DNA of 64,000 nt. Origin: Hoeflea_A sp965228435. GTDB taxonomy: Bacteria; Pseudomonadota; Alphaproteobacteria; Rhizobiales; Rhizobiaceae. The stretch spans positions 7,626,001 through 7,690,000 of the forward strand of contig OZ245818.1 in assembly GCA_965228435.1 (NCBI GenBank), given 5' to 3'. Below, in pieces: positions 8,989 through 16,381 of the stretch (positions within the stretch are counted from its first letter, which is position 1; every line of letters starts with the position of its first letter). A model generated the notes under the pieces. That model made no database searches. It was not told the origin of the DNA and saw only the letters and a list, made by a program, of their open reading frames with translations. The position numbers and the translations under genes were made by a program.

Positions 8989-9068
8989 CCTAGTGTGGTG
9001 GATTTGAAGTTCCTATGATTATTGCAGCAGCCTCCGGTAGGAACTTCAAATCCATAAACCTCACTAGG
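8989..9068. repeat. Extragenic palindrome, copy 1 (REP-like)
   Basis: Perfect 17-bp arms (8999-9015 and 9038-9054) contain TTGAAGTTCC and its complement around a 22-nt loop. Outer short arms CCTAGTG (8989-8995) and CACTAGG (9062-9068) frame the element. It shares both the GAAGTTC core and the CTAGTG ends with copy 2, only 12 bp away, so the two are relatives of one repeat family. Confidence 0.75.
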
Positions 9069-9080
9069 ATCATTATCTTG

Positions 9081-9156
9081 CTAGTGTCCTGATTGAATCT
9101 GAAGTTCGTTCGGAGCGTGCTGTACAATGGGACGAACTTCAGATTCAGGACGCTAG
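9081..9156. repeat. Extragenic palindrome, copy 2 (REP-like), reaching the ccrM stop
   Basis: Inner 15-bp perfect arms (9095-9109 and 9132-9146) contain CTGAAGTTCGT and its complement. Outer arms CTAGTGTCCT (9081-9090) and AGGACGCTAG (9147-9156) differ at one position, with a 4-nt bulge in the left arm. The right end includes the ccrM stop codon. Each inner arm carries a GANTC site (GAATC at 9095, GATTC at 9142), the expected CcrM target. It might fold in the ccrM 3' RNA, but there is no T-run. Confidence 0.75.
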
Positions 9157-10286
9157 CCGGCTTTGGCCATTTCTTCGCGCACGACCTTGCGCAGCTCATC
9201 GATCGGCTGCAGCGCACCCTCGTGCTCGTAGTGCCAGAAGGTCCAGCCGTTGCAGGCATCGAGCCCTTGAAGCAAGGCGCCTACCTTGTGAATCGATCCG
9301 CTGTGATCACCGCTGCTCAAAGTGCCGTCGGCGCGAACCGTGGCGCTGTGGCGTCGTTTTGCGCTGTGCAAGCGTGTTCCGGGCGCCAGCAATCCAGAAT
9401 CAAGCAGCACGCTGAAGGCGACGCGGGGTTGGGCTTTCTTGCCGGTCAGCACCGTCAACTCATTTTTGCCGAGCGGTGTGATGTCGGCGATGCGGCTGGT
9501 TGCAGCATCGATGTAATCCTGTTCCCTCTCGATGCCGACGTATTGCCGACCAAGGCGCTTGGCCACTGCCCCGGTCGTTCCGGAGCCGAAAAACGGATCA
9601 AGAACGAGATCACCGGGTTTGGAGGAGGACATCAGGACGCGTGCCAAAAGCGCCTCGGGCTTCTGGGTCGGATGGAGCTTCTTGCCGTCCTCTCCCTTCA
9701 GGCGTTCGCCACCATTGCAAATCGGAAACAGCCAGTCGGAGCGCATCTGCACGTCGTCATTGGCGGCCTTCATGGCTTCGTAGTTGAACGTGTAGCTCTT
9801 GGCATTCTTGTCGAGGCTCGCCCAGATCATGGTCTCATGGGCGTTCTGGAAGCGGCGGCCGCGGAAGTTCGGCATCGGATTGGTCTTGCGCCAGACGATG
9901 TCGTTGAGGATCCAGAAATTGAGATCCTGCAGAACTGTGCCGACCCGGAAAATGTTGTGATAGGAACCGATGACCCAGATAGTGCCCGTTGGCTTCAGTA
10001 CACGGCGGCAGGCAAGCAGCCAGGCGCGAGTAAAGGCATCATAGGCCTGGAAGGAATCGAAACTGTCCCAGGCGTTGTCTACGGCATCGACCTTCGACTG
10101 GTCGGGCCGGTGCAGATCGCCGCCGAGCTGCAGATTATAGGGCGGATCGGCGAAGATCACGTCGACGGAGTTTTCCGGAAGCGCTTCCAGCGCCGCAACG
10201 CAGTCTCCCTTGATGATGGTGTCGGCGAAGGACGTGGAATGCAGAGGCCCTGCATGCTGCAGATCGGCCAGAGGAAGAACAGACAT
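9153..10286 (-). CDS. ccrM: Cell-cycle-regulated adenine DNA methyltransferase CcrM (GANTC)
   Basis: CcrM methylates adenine in GANTC and times cell-cycle transcription in alphaproteobacteria. The 377-residue protein has the beta-class order: catalytic DPPYNL near residue 48, then HPTQKPEALL, then the AdoMet motif DPFFGSGTTG. The C-terminal RAMA-type domain found in CcrM orthologues follows. The ATG at 10286 has only a weak ribosome site. No restriction enzyme is adjacent, consistent with an orphan regulatory methylase. Confidence 0.95.
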   Translation of the reverse strand: MSVLPLADLQHAGPLHSTSFADTIIKGDCVAALEALPENSVDVIFADPPYNLQLGGDLHRPDQSKVDAVDNAWDSFDSFQAYDAFTRAWLLACRRVLKPTGTIWVIGSYHNIFRVGTVLQDLNFWILNDIVWRKTNPMPNFRGRRFQNAHETMIWASLDKNAKSYTFNYEAMKAANDDVQMRSDWLFPICNGGERLKGEDGKKLHPTQKPEALLARVLMSSSKPGDLVLDPFFGSGTTGAVAKRLGRQYVGIEREQDYIDAATSRIADITPLGKNELTVLTGKKAQPRVAFSVLLDSGLLAPGTRLHSAKRRHSATVRADGTLSSGDHSGSIHKVGALLQGLDACNGWTFWHYEHEGALQPIDELRKVVREEMAKAG

Positions 10287-10441
10287 GGGATACCCGAATA
10301 CGCTTACGCTACGATGCGGCCATGGTTGCCGAATATGGTTACCATTTCGAAAACGCGGCTTGCCTCATGGGAACCGACGTTGTCTCCACGACCGGGTTGG
10401 TGTATCTGCCGCGCCATCACCAATATTGCTCAGGAACACTC

Positions 10442-11131
10442 ATGTCTGGCTTTGACCTCATTATTTTCGATTGCGACGGCGTGCTCGTCGATTCCGAAAT
10501 CATTGCTGCTGAAGTCGAGGCAAAGCTGTTGACGGAAATCGGCTATCCGATCGAGCCGGATGAGCTCGCCGAACGCTTTGCCGGCATGAGCTGGAAGGAC
10601 ATCCTCATGACGGTGGAGCAGGAAGCGTCAGTGCCGATTCCGGCCAATCTGTTGTCCAAGACCGAGAAGCTGCTCGACGACAAGCTCGCCCGCGACGTCA
10701 AGGGTATTCCCGGTGTTGCCCAAGCAGTCACACGTATCGATCTGCCGCGATGCATCTGCTCAAATTCATCTTCAAAGCGGTTGAAAGCCATGCTCACCCG
10801 CGCCGGCACGTACGACCTCTTCACGCCACACATATTCTCGGCCAAGGATGTCGGCGAAAAACGCAGCAAACCGGCACCGGACGTGTTTCACCATGCCGCC
10901 GAAACCCTGCAGGTAGAACCGGCGCAAACGTTGGTGGTCGAAGACTCGGTGCACGGAGTCCAGGGCGCCCGGGCGGCCGGTATGCGTGTCGTCGGTTTCA
11001 CCGGGGCGTCGCACACGTTTCCGTCCCATGCCGACCGGTTGACCGAAGCTGGCGCAGAAACCGTCATCAACCGTTTGGTTGACCTGCCGCCGGTGGTCGA
11101 CGCTCTTGCAACCTGGAGCGAATTCGCCTAG
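10442..11131 (+). CDS. HAD-superfamily phosphatase (phosphoglycolate phosphatase-like)
   Basis: This 229-residue HAD hydrolase begins directly with the nucleophile motif FDCDGVLVDSE, has motif II around CSNSSSK and motif III/IV at KPAPD and VVEDSVHG. The spacing is that of small-molecule phosphatases of the Gph/beta-phosphoglucomutase group. The frame is open 40 codons further upstream, but the ATG at 10442 is chosen because the family starts just before the DxD motif. Its TAG stop shares the CTAG tetranucleotide with the stop of the convergent GST-like gene. Substrate unknown. Confidence 0.85.
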   Translation: MSGFDLIIFDCDGVLVDSEIIAAEVEAKLLTEIGYPIEPDELAERFAGMSWKDILMTVEQEASVPIPANLLSKTEKLLDDKLARDVKGIPGVAQAVTRIDLPRCICSNSSSKRLKAMLTRAGTYDLFTPHIFSAKDVGEKRSKPAPDVFHHAAETLQVEPAQTLVVEDSVHGVQGARAAGMRVVGFTGASHTFPSHADRLTEAGAETVINRLVDLPPVVDALATWSEFA

Positions 11132-11796
11132 GCGCTGATCCGGGAGCCGAGGCGCTCGCCGGCCGGACCGGCCGGGAAGATTCCGGACATCACGATAAAG
11201 CCCGGGACCCGTTTGACCCGGTCGCACCAACGGCGGATCGCTGGATAGTCCTGGCGCGAAATTCCCCCCTCCTCCGACAGCATGATGTAGGGAAAACAGG
11301 CGATGTCTGCGACGGTCGGGTGATCGCCGCGACAGATCCAGTCCTGACCCTGTTTTTCCGCGAACCAGAGATGCTCATCGAGAATGCGGAACAGCCGGTG
11401 GGCGCCTTTGCGGCAGGCGTCGATGTCGAAGTCGTAGAATAGGCCTTCGTGCAGTCTGGCGGCTGAAGACGTGGCTGTTATGCCGTCGGCGAAGGCCAGC
11501 CACTGATTGACTTCGCCGATCCGCGCCGCGTCTCCGCGCGGATACCATTCACCGCTTTCGTCATATTTCTCGGCGAGATAGACCAGGATCGCCTGAGCGT
11601 CGCGAAGAACCAGCCCGTCATCGTCAAGCACCGGAAGTTGCCCCAGCGGGTTGAGCTTCAGGAACCAGGGGGACTTGTGCTCGACACCCGGGTAAAAATC
11701 CACCGGAACCGTCTCGTACTCGATGCCGAGAATGCTCATCATGAGCCGCAACTTGTAGCAGTTGCCCGAGAGTTCGTAATCGTAAAGCTTGATCAT
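11128..11796 (-). CDS. Glutathione S-transferase-like protein, NdmE-like
   Basis: This 222-residue protein has the GST fold: an N-terminal thioredoxin-like half (KLYDYELSGNCYKLRL, NPLGQLPVLDDDG, LRDAQAILVYLAEKYD) and a helical C-terminal half (DHPTVADIACFPYI). In Pseudomonas putida CBB5, NdmE is a GST-like protein needed for the NdmC-NdmD N7-demethylase complex. This gene ends the minus-strand operon 7 bp after an NdmD-like gene, which makes an NdmE-like structural role more likely than detoxification. The assignment rests on remembered family features plus context. Confidence 0.75.
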   Translation of the reverse strand: MIKLYDYELSGNCYKLRLMMSILGIEYETVPVDFYPGVEHKSPWFLKLNPLGQLPVLDDDGLVLRDAQAILVYLAEKYDESGEWYPRGDAARIGEVNQWLAFADGITATSSAARLHEGLFYDFDIDACRKGAHRLFRILDEHLWFAEKQGQDWICRGDHPTVADIACFPYIMLSEEGGISRQDYPAIRRWCDRVKRVPGFIVMSGIFPAGPAGERLGSRISA

Positions 11797-11803
11797 GGCC
11801 GCC

Positions 11804-13570
11804 TCAGATGTCCAGGACCAGTCGGTCGGATGCCGCCCGGGACACGCAGGTCATGATGCGGTCGCCACGGGCCTTTTCAGCGTCGCTCAGATAGACATCC
11901 TGATGGTCGCACTCTCCCTCGAGCACCGTTGCCATGCAGGTTCCGCAAGCGCCCTGCTCGCAGGAACTCGGTATGCTGACTCCGTTGTCGCGAAGCACTT
12001 GAAGGATGGTCTTGCCGGCCGGCACCGGCAGGGTCATCACCGAGCGCGAAAGGGCAATTTCGAAGCTGGAACTGTCGTCAATCTCGTTGGTGTTCTTGAA
12101 GTATTCGAAATGCACCGCCTCCTCGGGCCAGCCGAGTTGAGCCGCCGTTTGCCGCGTCGCCTCGAGCATCGGTGCGGGCCCGCAGACATAAAGATGCATG
12201 TAAGGACCATAAGCCGCCAGCAGCTGATTCAGCTTTTCGCCGGTTGCTGCCCCGTCAAGGCCGATATGACGGTGCACGCGATCCCCGAGCGTCTGAAGCA
12301 CATCCGGAAAAGCGAGATGAGCTTCGCTCTGGGCAAAGTAGTGGAGTTCGAACTCAAGATCCGAATGATGGAGCGCCTGCGCCATCGACAATAACGGCGT
12401 CACACCTATGCCACCGGCGATAAGCAAGGTTTTTTCGGCGTCGCGGCGCAACGGAAAATTGTTCCTCGGTTCCGAGATCGCCAGGACATCGCCTTCGCGA
12501 ACCTCGTCATGCAGGCTTTGGGAGCCGCCAGCCGAATCCGGCTCGCGCTTGACGCCGATGACGAATGAACTGGTTTCGCCGGGGCCGTTGGTGATCGAGT
12601 ATTGCCGCACCATCCCGTTGGGCAGGTGCACGTCGATATGCGCACCGGGCTGAAAGGTCGGCAATTGACCGTCCAGCGGCGCTAGTTCGAAGCCGGCAAT
12701 CCCATCAGCTGCCGTCCATTTGCGGGCAACCTGGACGCGGAATTCGGCGGTGCGGCCATCGACCGTGCGCTCCGGCATGCCCGCCAATTCCTCCGACACA
12801 GGCTGGATCAAAGGCTGCAGCTTCTCTGGCTGCGGCCTCCTTTCCGCCTCCGCCTCACATCGCTCGCGCAGCTCCGACAAGCGCTCGTTGTGGTGACGAA
12901 GGACATCGAGCAGATTGCCGTTGGCAGGTGCAGCGTCTAGGACGCCGCGAATGATCGTGCGATCCGAGTCGACAGGCTGGACCAGGAACACGGCCCGGGT
13001 TTCATCCGCTCCTGACTGCGCCCTCAAGACAACCGCCAATCCGTCGGTTCGTGTATGCGATACGTCCGCCGGACCCGCATCGAGCGATGCACTCGGTTGG
13101 AATTGGTACTCCGGCAACATCTGCAGAACGATGTCACTGGACGCATTCACCGGAATGGGACGCAAAGGCAAAGGATCATCGCCAGAGAGTTCTGCAATAT
13201 CCGCGACCTCTCCCTCAGGCGCTTCACCAGACCAGACCAGACCGTACCGCTCGACCGCCGGATAGGTTCGATTGCAGACGGTGCGCGCCGGCGCATCCGC
13301 GGGGTGAGCCGGAATGTAGGTGCAGCCGGCCGTGCGATTGGCATAGCGCCAGCCGTGATACTGGCACTTCAGTTCAGTACCGTCATTGATGCCGATCGAC
13401 AGGCGAACACCGCGGTGAAGGCAGCGATTTTCCCAGACATTGACGTAGCCGTCGTCAGCCCGCCAAACGGCAAACTCGCGACCCAGCAACTGCCCATGGA
13501 AGGTGTGCCGGTATTCAAGCTCCTCGCCGGACGCGATCGGATGCCACTGGCGGTGGGCGGATTCAAGCAT
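11804..13570 (-). CDS. Rieske-reductase-ferredoxin fusion, NdmD-like
   Basis: A 588-residue electron-transfer protein. Residues 1-125 form a Rieske domain with ligands C50-x-H52 and C69-x2-H72. Residues 130-265 contain no recognisable iron site. Residues 275-470 are a phthalate-dioxygenase-reductase-type flavin/NAD module (RQYS at 322-325, GGIGVTP at 386-392, CGP at 463-465). The C terminus is a plant-type [2Fe-2S] domain with C537, C542, C545 and C575. The same domain order and length characterise NdmD, which takes electrons from NADH and supplies a Rieske cluster to NdmC. It sits directly downstream of two Rieske-less oxygenase subunits. Confidence 0.87.
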   Translation of the reverse strand: MLESAHRQWHPIASGEELEYRHTFHGQLLGREFAVWRADDGYVNVWENRCLHRGVRLSIGINDGTELKCQYHGWRYANRTAGCTYIPAHPADAPARTVCNRTYPAVERYGLVWSGEAPEGEVADIAELSGDDPLPLRPIPVNASSDIVLQMLPEYQFQPSASLDAGPADVSHTRTDGLAVVLRAQSGADETRAVFLVQPVDSDRTIIRGVLDAAPANGNLLDVLRHHNERLSELRERCEAEAERRPQPEKLQPLIQPVSEELAGMPERTVDGRTAEFRVQVARKWTAADGIAGFELAPLDGQLPTFQPGAHIDVHLPNGMVRQYSITNGPGETSSFVIGVKREPDSAGGSQSLHDEVREGDVLAISEPRNNFPLRRDAEKTLLIAGGIGVTPLLSMAQALHHSDLEFELHYFAQSEAHLAFPDVLQTLGDRVHRHIGLDGAATGEKLNQLLAAYGPYMHLYVCGPAPMLEATRQTAAQLGWPEEAVHFEYFKNTNEIDDSSSFEIALSRSVMTLPVPAGKTILQVLRDNGVSIPSSCEQGACGTCMATVLEGECDHQDVYLSDAEKARGDRIMTCVSRAASDRLVLDI

Positions 13571-13583
13571 CTGCGGTTCTCCC

Positions 13584-14483
13584 TCAGGCTGCAGCGGGTA
13601 TCACGCCGTAGGTGATGCCCTTGTCGCGCAGCCAACGGCGGTAGACGATGGCTGACTTGTCGGCCCGGATCGGTGTCTCGGCGCGAGGATCGAGTGGCAA
13701 TCGTTTCGGGTACTGGTTTTCCAGGATCGGCTTGTCCTGGCCGAATATCGTCTGTTGGAAGGCTCGCATCGTCGTCTCGTCGCTGTTGTCGTCGAGGATG
13801 CTCAGCAGCATGTGGGCGCGGATGCGCTCCTCACTGAGCGGCTGGACAAACAGGGCGATCACATCCATGCGCGACGGGTCCTGTCCGCTCGATTTGTAAA
13901 GCACTGAACAATACGGATGTGGGACCCGGTAGATGTATTCGACATCCGCTCCCCCGGACGAAGCGGTCGACGCCATCGGCTGATAGAAGCGGCACTGGGT
14001 CGCGATGACCTCATCACGGTCATGCACGATTTCCACATTGTACTCTTTCACCTCGGTGTGGGGCTCGACACCGAGAATGTCGGTATGCACGTACGGAAAG
14101 TGCCCCATATCGAGAAAATTCTCGATCGCGCGAGGACCGGAGACGTTGACGCCGATCGAGGCGGCATTGAGATTGCGCCTGTCAGGTTCGGCAAATTCGT
14201 CAATCGGGAAAATATCGCCTTCGGGTTCGCCCAGACAGGCCCAGACATAACCATAGGCGTTCAAAACGGGAAGTTGGTCGCCAGCCTTGACCCCGTCATA
14301 GGCAGATCCGGTGGGCAGCGCGGCGCTGCGCCTCCAGGCTTTGACGGTTCCATCCACCTCGACAGCATAAGACAGATCCTCTTCCAGAAGTTCGGTCTGC
14401 GAGACGATGCCGGGCTGCAATTCCTCGATTGCTCCGATGGCAAACCACTGATTCAGGATCGTTGCATCGGTGCAGACTGCCAT
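13584..14483 (-). CDS. Rieske-less oxygenase catalytic subunit, NdmC-like (copy 1)
   Basis: This 299-residue protein matches the catalytic part of a Rieske oxygenase alpha subunit. The mononuclear iron motif ENFLDMGHFPYVH gives D125, H128 and H133, and D250 in GQDKPILENQ is the probable third ligand. The N-terminal region lacks the C-x-H and C-x2-H cluster ligands, so it cannot hold a [2Fe-2S] centre. NdmC has the same deletion. GGAGAAAA precedes the ATG. It is 45% or so identical by eye to the upstream copy in the conserved core, so the two are diverged paralogues, perhaps with different N-methyl positions. Confidence 0.82.
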   Translation of the reverse strand: MAVCTDATILNQWFAIGAIEELQPGIVSQTELLEEDLSYAVEVDGTVKAWRRSAALPTGSAYDGVKAGDQLPVLNAYGYVWACLGEPEGDIFPIDEFAEPDRRNLNAASIGVNVSGPRAIENFLDMGHFPYVHTDILGVEPHTEVKEYNVEIVHDRDEVIATQCRFYQPMASTASSGGADVEYIYRVPHPYCSVLYKSSGQDPSRMDVIALFVQPLSEERIRAHMLLSILDDNSDETTMRAFQQTIFGQDKPILENQYPKRLPLDPRAETPIRADKSAIVYRRWLRDKGITYGVIPAAA

Positions 14484-14519
14484 ATCGGTTTTCTCCGTTC
14501 GGGATCGCTGTTGTTTTAC

Positions 14520-15392
14520 TCAGGCACTGGCGGCAATGGCGCCGTAGGTGATGTTGTGGCTGCGCAGCCAACGCCGGTAGTAGACCGAACTGGCATCGGC
14601 GCGGATGGGTGTTTCGGCGCGCGGATCCAATGGCAAGCGCCGAGGCAACTGGTTTTCGAGTATCGGCTTGTCCTGGGCAAATATCAGCTGCATGAACCAG
14701 CGCAGCTCCGCTTCGTTCGTGTCATGTTTCAAATAGCACAGGAGAGGATGGGCGATGCAATTGTCCTCGTCGACTGGCTGGACGAACAGGGCGATGTAAT
14801 CCATGCGCTCCGTCTGCACCGGATTGGTCTTGTAGAGTGCCACCGTGTAGGGGCGCGAGACCTTGTAGGTATAGTCCACCATGATGCCGCCCTCTGCGGT
14901 CGGTGAGGCGACAGGCTGATAAAAACGGCATTCCGTTGCCAGCACCTCATCCTCTTCGGTGACCGAGACCTTGTAAGGCGGAACCTCGGTATGTGGTTCG
15001 TCCCCCAGCCAGCCGGTATGGACGAACGGAAAGTGCCCCATGTCGAGAAAGTTTTCCACAGCCCTTAGTCCGGAAACGCGCACCGCGATGGATCCGCCGG
15101 TTAAAACATACCGATCGTCTTCATAGGCTTCGGGAACATGAAGAACATCACGCGACGGCTCACCCAGACAGGCCCACAAGAAGCCGTATTGCTGACGAAC
15201 CGATACCGCCTTGCCGCTGTCTGCGCGTGTGACGCGGAACGCCCCATTCGACAGGCGTTCGATGTCGATACCGATACCCAAAAGCCGTGTCGCAAAGGGC
15301 GTTCCGGCAGGGAGCGCGGAGGCGTCAGCGACGACATGCCAATCGTTCAGCAGTTCCAGGTCGACACGATCTGTCTCCGGTCGGCGATCCAT
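14520..15392 (-). CDS. Rieske-less oxygenase catalytic subunit, NdmC-like (copy 2)
   Basis: This 290-residue paralogue is first in the operon. The catalytic motif ENFLDMGHFPFVH provides D117, H120 and H125, with D241 in AQDKPILENQ as the probable third ligand. The N terminus has no Rieske ligands. The ATG at 15392 is preferred over an upstream frame extension because AGGAG lies at the right distance. Both paralogues end with a conserved RADxSxxYYRRWLR-type tail. Electrons must come from the fused Rieske-reductase encoded downstream. Methylxanthine demethylation is the best guess from the NdmC resemblance. Confidence 0.82.
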   Translation of the reverse strand: MDRRPETDRVDLELLNDWHVVADASALPAGTPFATRLLGIGIDIERLSNGAFRVTRADSGKAVSVRQQYGFLWACLGEPSRDVLHVPEAYEDDRYVLTGGSIAVRVSGLRAVENFLDMGHFPFVHTGWLGDEPHTEVPPYKVSVTEEDEVLATECRFYQPVASPTAEGGIMVDYTYKVSRPYTVALYKTNPVQTERMDYIALFVQPVDEDNCIAHPLLCYLKHDTNEAELRWFMQLIFAQDKPILENQLPRRLPLDPRAETPIRADASSVYYRRWLRSHNITYGAIAASA

Positions 15393-15461
15393 TCGCTTTC
15401 TCCTGAACCTCGCTGCCGTTTCGAACACGGTAACAGCCGAAGATTGGATACCAATGTTGAA

Positions 15462-15480
15462 TTGATTGAAACACAATCAA
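15462..15480. promoter_or_regulatory. Candidate GntR operator between the Ndm-like operon and the regulator
   Basis: A perfect inverted repeat, TTGATTG at 15462-15468 and CAATCAA at 15474-15480, is separated by AAACA in the 204-bp divergent promoter region. It is AT-rich and centrally placed, as expected for a FadR-type GntR dimer site that could control both directions. The assignment is an inference. Confidence 0.5.
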
Positions 15481-15596
15481 AAAATAATTGAAATGCAATA
15501 CTTGATGATCATCCACCGTCATGAGAGGCTGATTCCACAACAGTTTATTCCCTTGCCATCGTCCGCAAAACGATCGAACGGACCCGGAATACACGC

Positions 15597-16307
15597 ATGG
15601 CCAACCTGTCGGAACGGATTTCCCGGACGCTCAAGAACGCCATTCTCAAGCAACGCCTGATCCCGGGCACCAAGCTTGGCGAGCGTGAACTCGCGGAAAT
15701 CTTCGACGTCAGCCGCGTCGTCATCCGACAGGCCTTGATCCGCCTGGCGAATGACGGTCTCGTGACAGTCGAACGCAACCGTGGCGCCTTCGTTGCCAAG
15801 CCGAGCCTGCAGGAAGCACTCGAAATTTACGACACGCTGACCCTGATCGAACAGGGCGTCGCCATGCAGCTCGCAGAGCGGCTCGACGCGTCCGGTTGGG
15901 ACAAATTGCGCGCCCATGTGCGTCGACAATCCGAGGCGATCGATCGCGGTGACCACAAAGCCGCAGACCAGCTCGGCCAGGAATATCACACTCTGTTTGT
16001 CGCCCTTTCCGGCAACCGGCTGCTGCAGGAGATCCATGCACAAGTGGTGCAGCGCACGCTTCTGCTTCGGTCTCTCTATGCCAGCCGGTTTGACTATTGC
16101 AATCTTCTCAACGAGCATTCGCGTCTCATCGACCTGCTGGAGCGCGGCCGCGTGAAGCAGGCGATTGAGTTGATCGATTCCCATCACCACCATGTGGTGC
16201 GCGGTTACCTGCTCGATACATCCACTTACCCGGACCTAACCCTGAAGGAGGCGCTGGAACCCGACACCGAAACGGATGCGGAGACAATCGCGACCGCAGG
16301 CGCGTGA
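15597..16307 (+). CDS. GntR-family transcriptional regulator (FadR/FCD subfamily)
   Basis: The 236-residue protein has an N-terminal winged helix with the GntR signature (GTKLGERELAEIFDVSRVVIRQAL, residues about 25-50) and a C-terminal all-helical FCD ligand domain with metal/ligand histidines (EYHTLF, NEHSRLIDLL, SHHHHV). It stands between the divergent Ndm-like operon and the BMP transporter genes. This placement makes it the likely substrate-responsive switch for both. Confidence 0.88.
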   Translation: MANLSERISRTLKNAILKQRLIPGTKLGERELAEIFDVSRVVIRQALIRLANDGLVTVERNRGAFVAKPSLQEALEIYDTLTLIEQGVAMQLAERLDASGWDKLRAHVRRQSEAIDRGDHKAADQLGQEYHTLFVALSGNRLLQEIHAQVVQRTLLLRSLYASRFDYCNLLNEHSRLIDLLERGRVKQAIELIDSHHHHVVRGYLLDTSTYPDLTLKEALEPDTETDAETIATAGA

Positions 16308-16381
16308 ACAGAACAGCCGAAATCGCGACAAGAATGACCAACAATGTTTGAATCGAACAACGCTTGAGGGAGCACAAACCC

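Noticed and set aside
10322..10441. Forty-codon extension of the HAD phosphatase
   Set aside because: The family starts just before the DxD motif, and the ATG at 10442 gives this start.
9093..10532. A 479-codon plus-strand ORF opposite ccrM
   Set aside because: It is the antisense shadow of ccrM. Its translation is low in recognisable motifs and the true gene has all CcrM signatures.
11128..11796. The GST-like protein as an independent glutathione transferase for aromatic detoxification
   Set aside because: Possible, but its position 7 bp after the NdmD-like gene and the NdmE precedent make a demethylase subunit more likely.
13584..15392. The two Rieske-less oxygenases as truncated pseudogenes
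   Set aside because: Both are full-length open frames with intact mononuclear iron ligands and good ribosome sites, and a partner protein carries the missing Rieske cluster.
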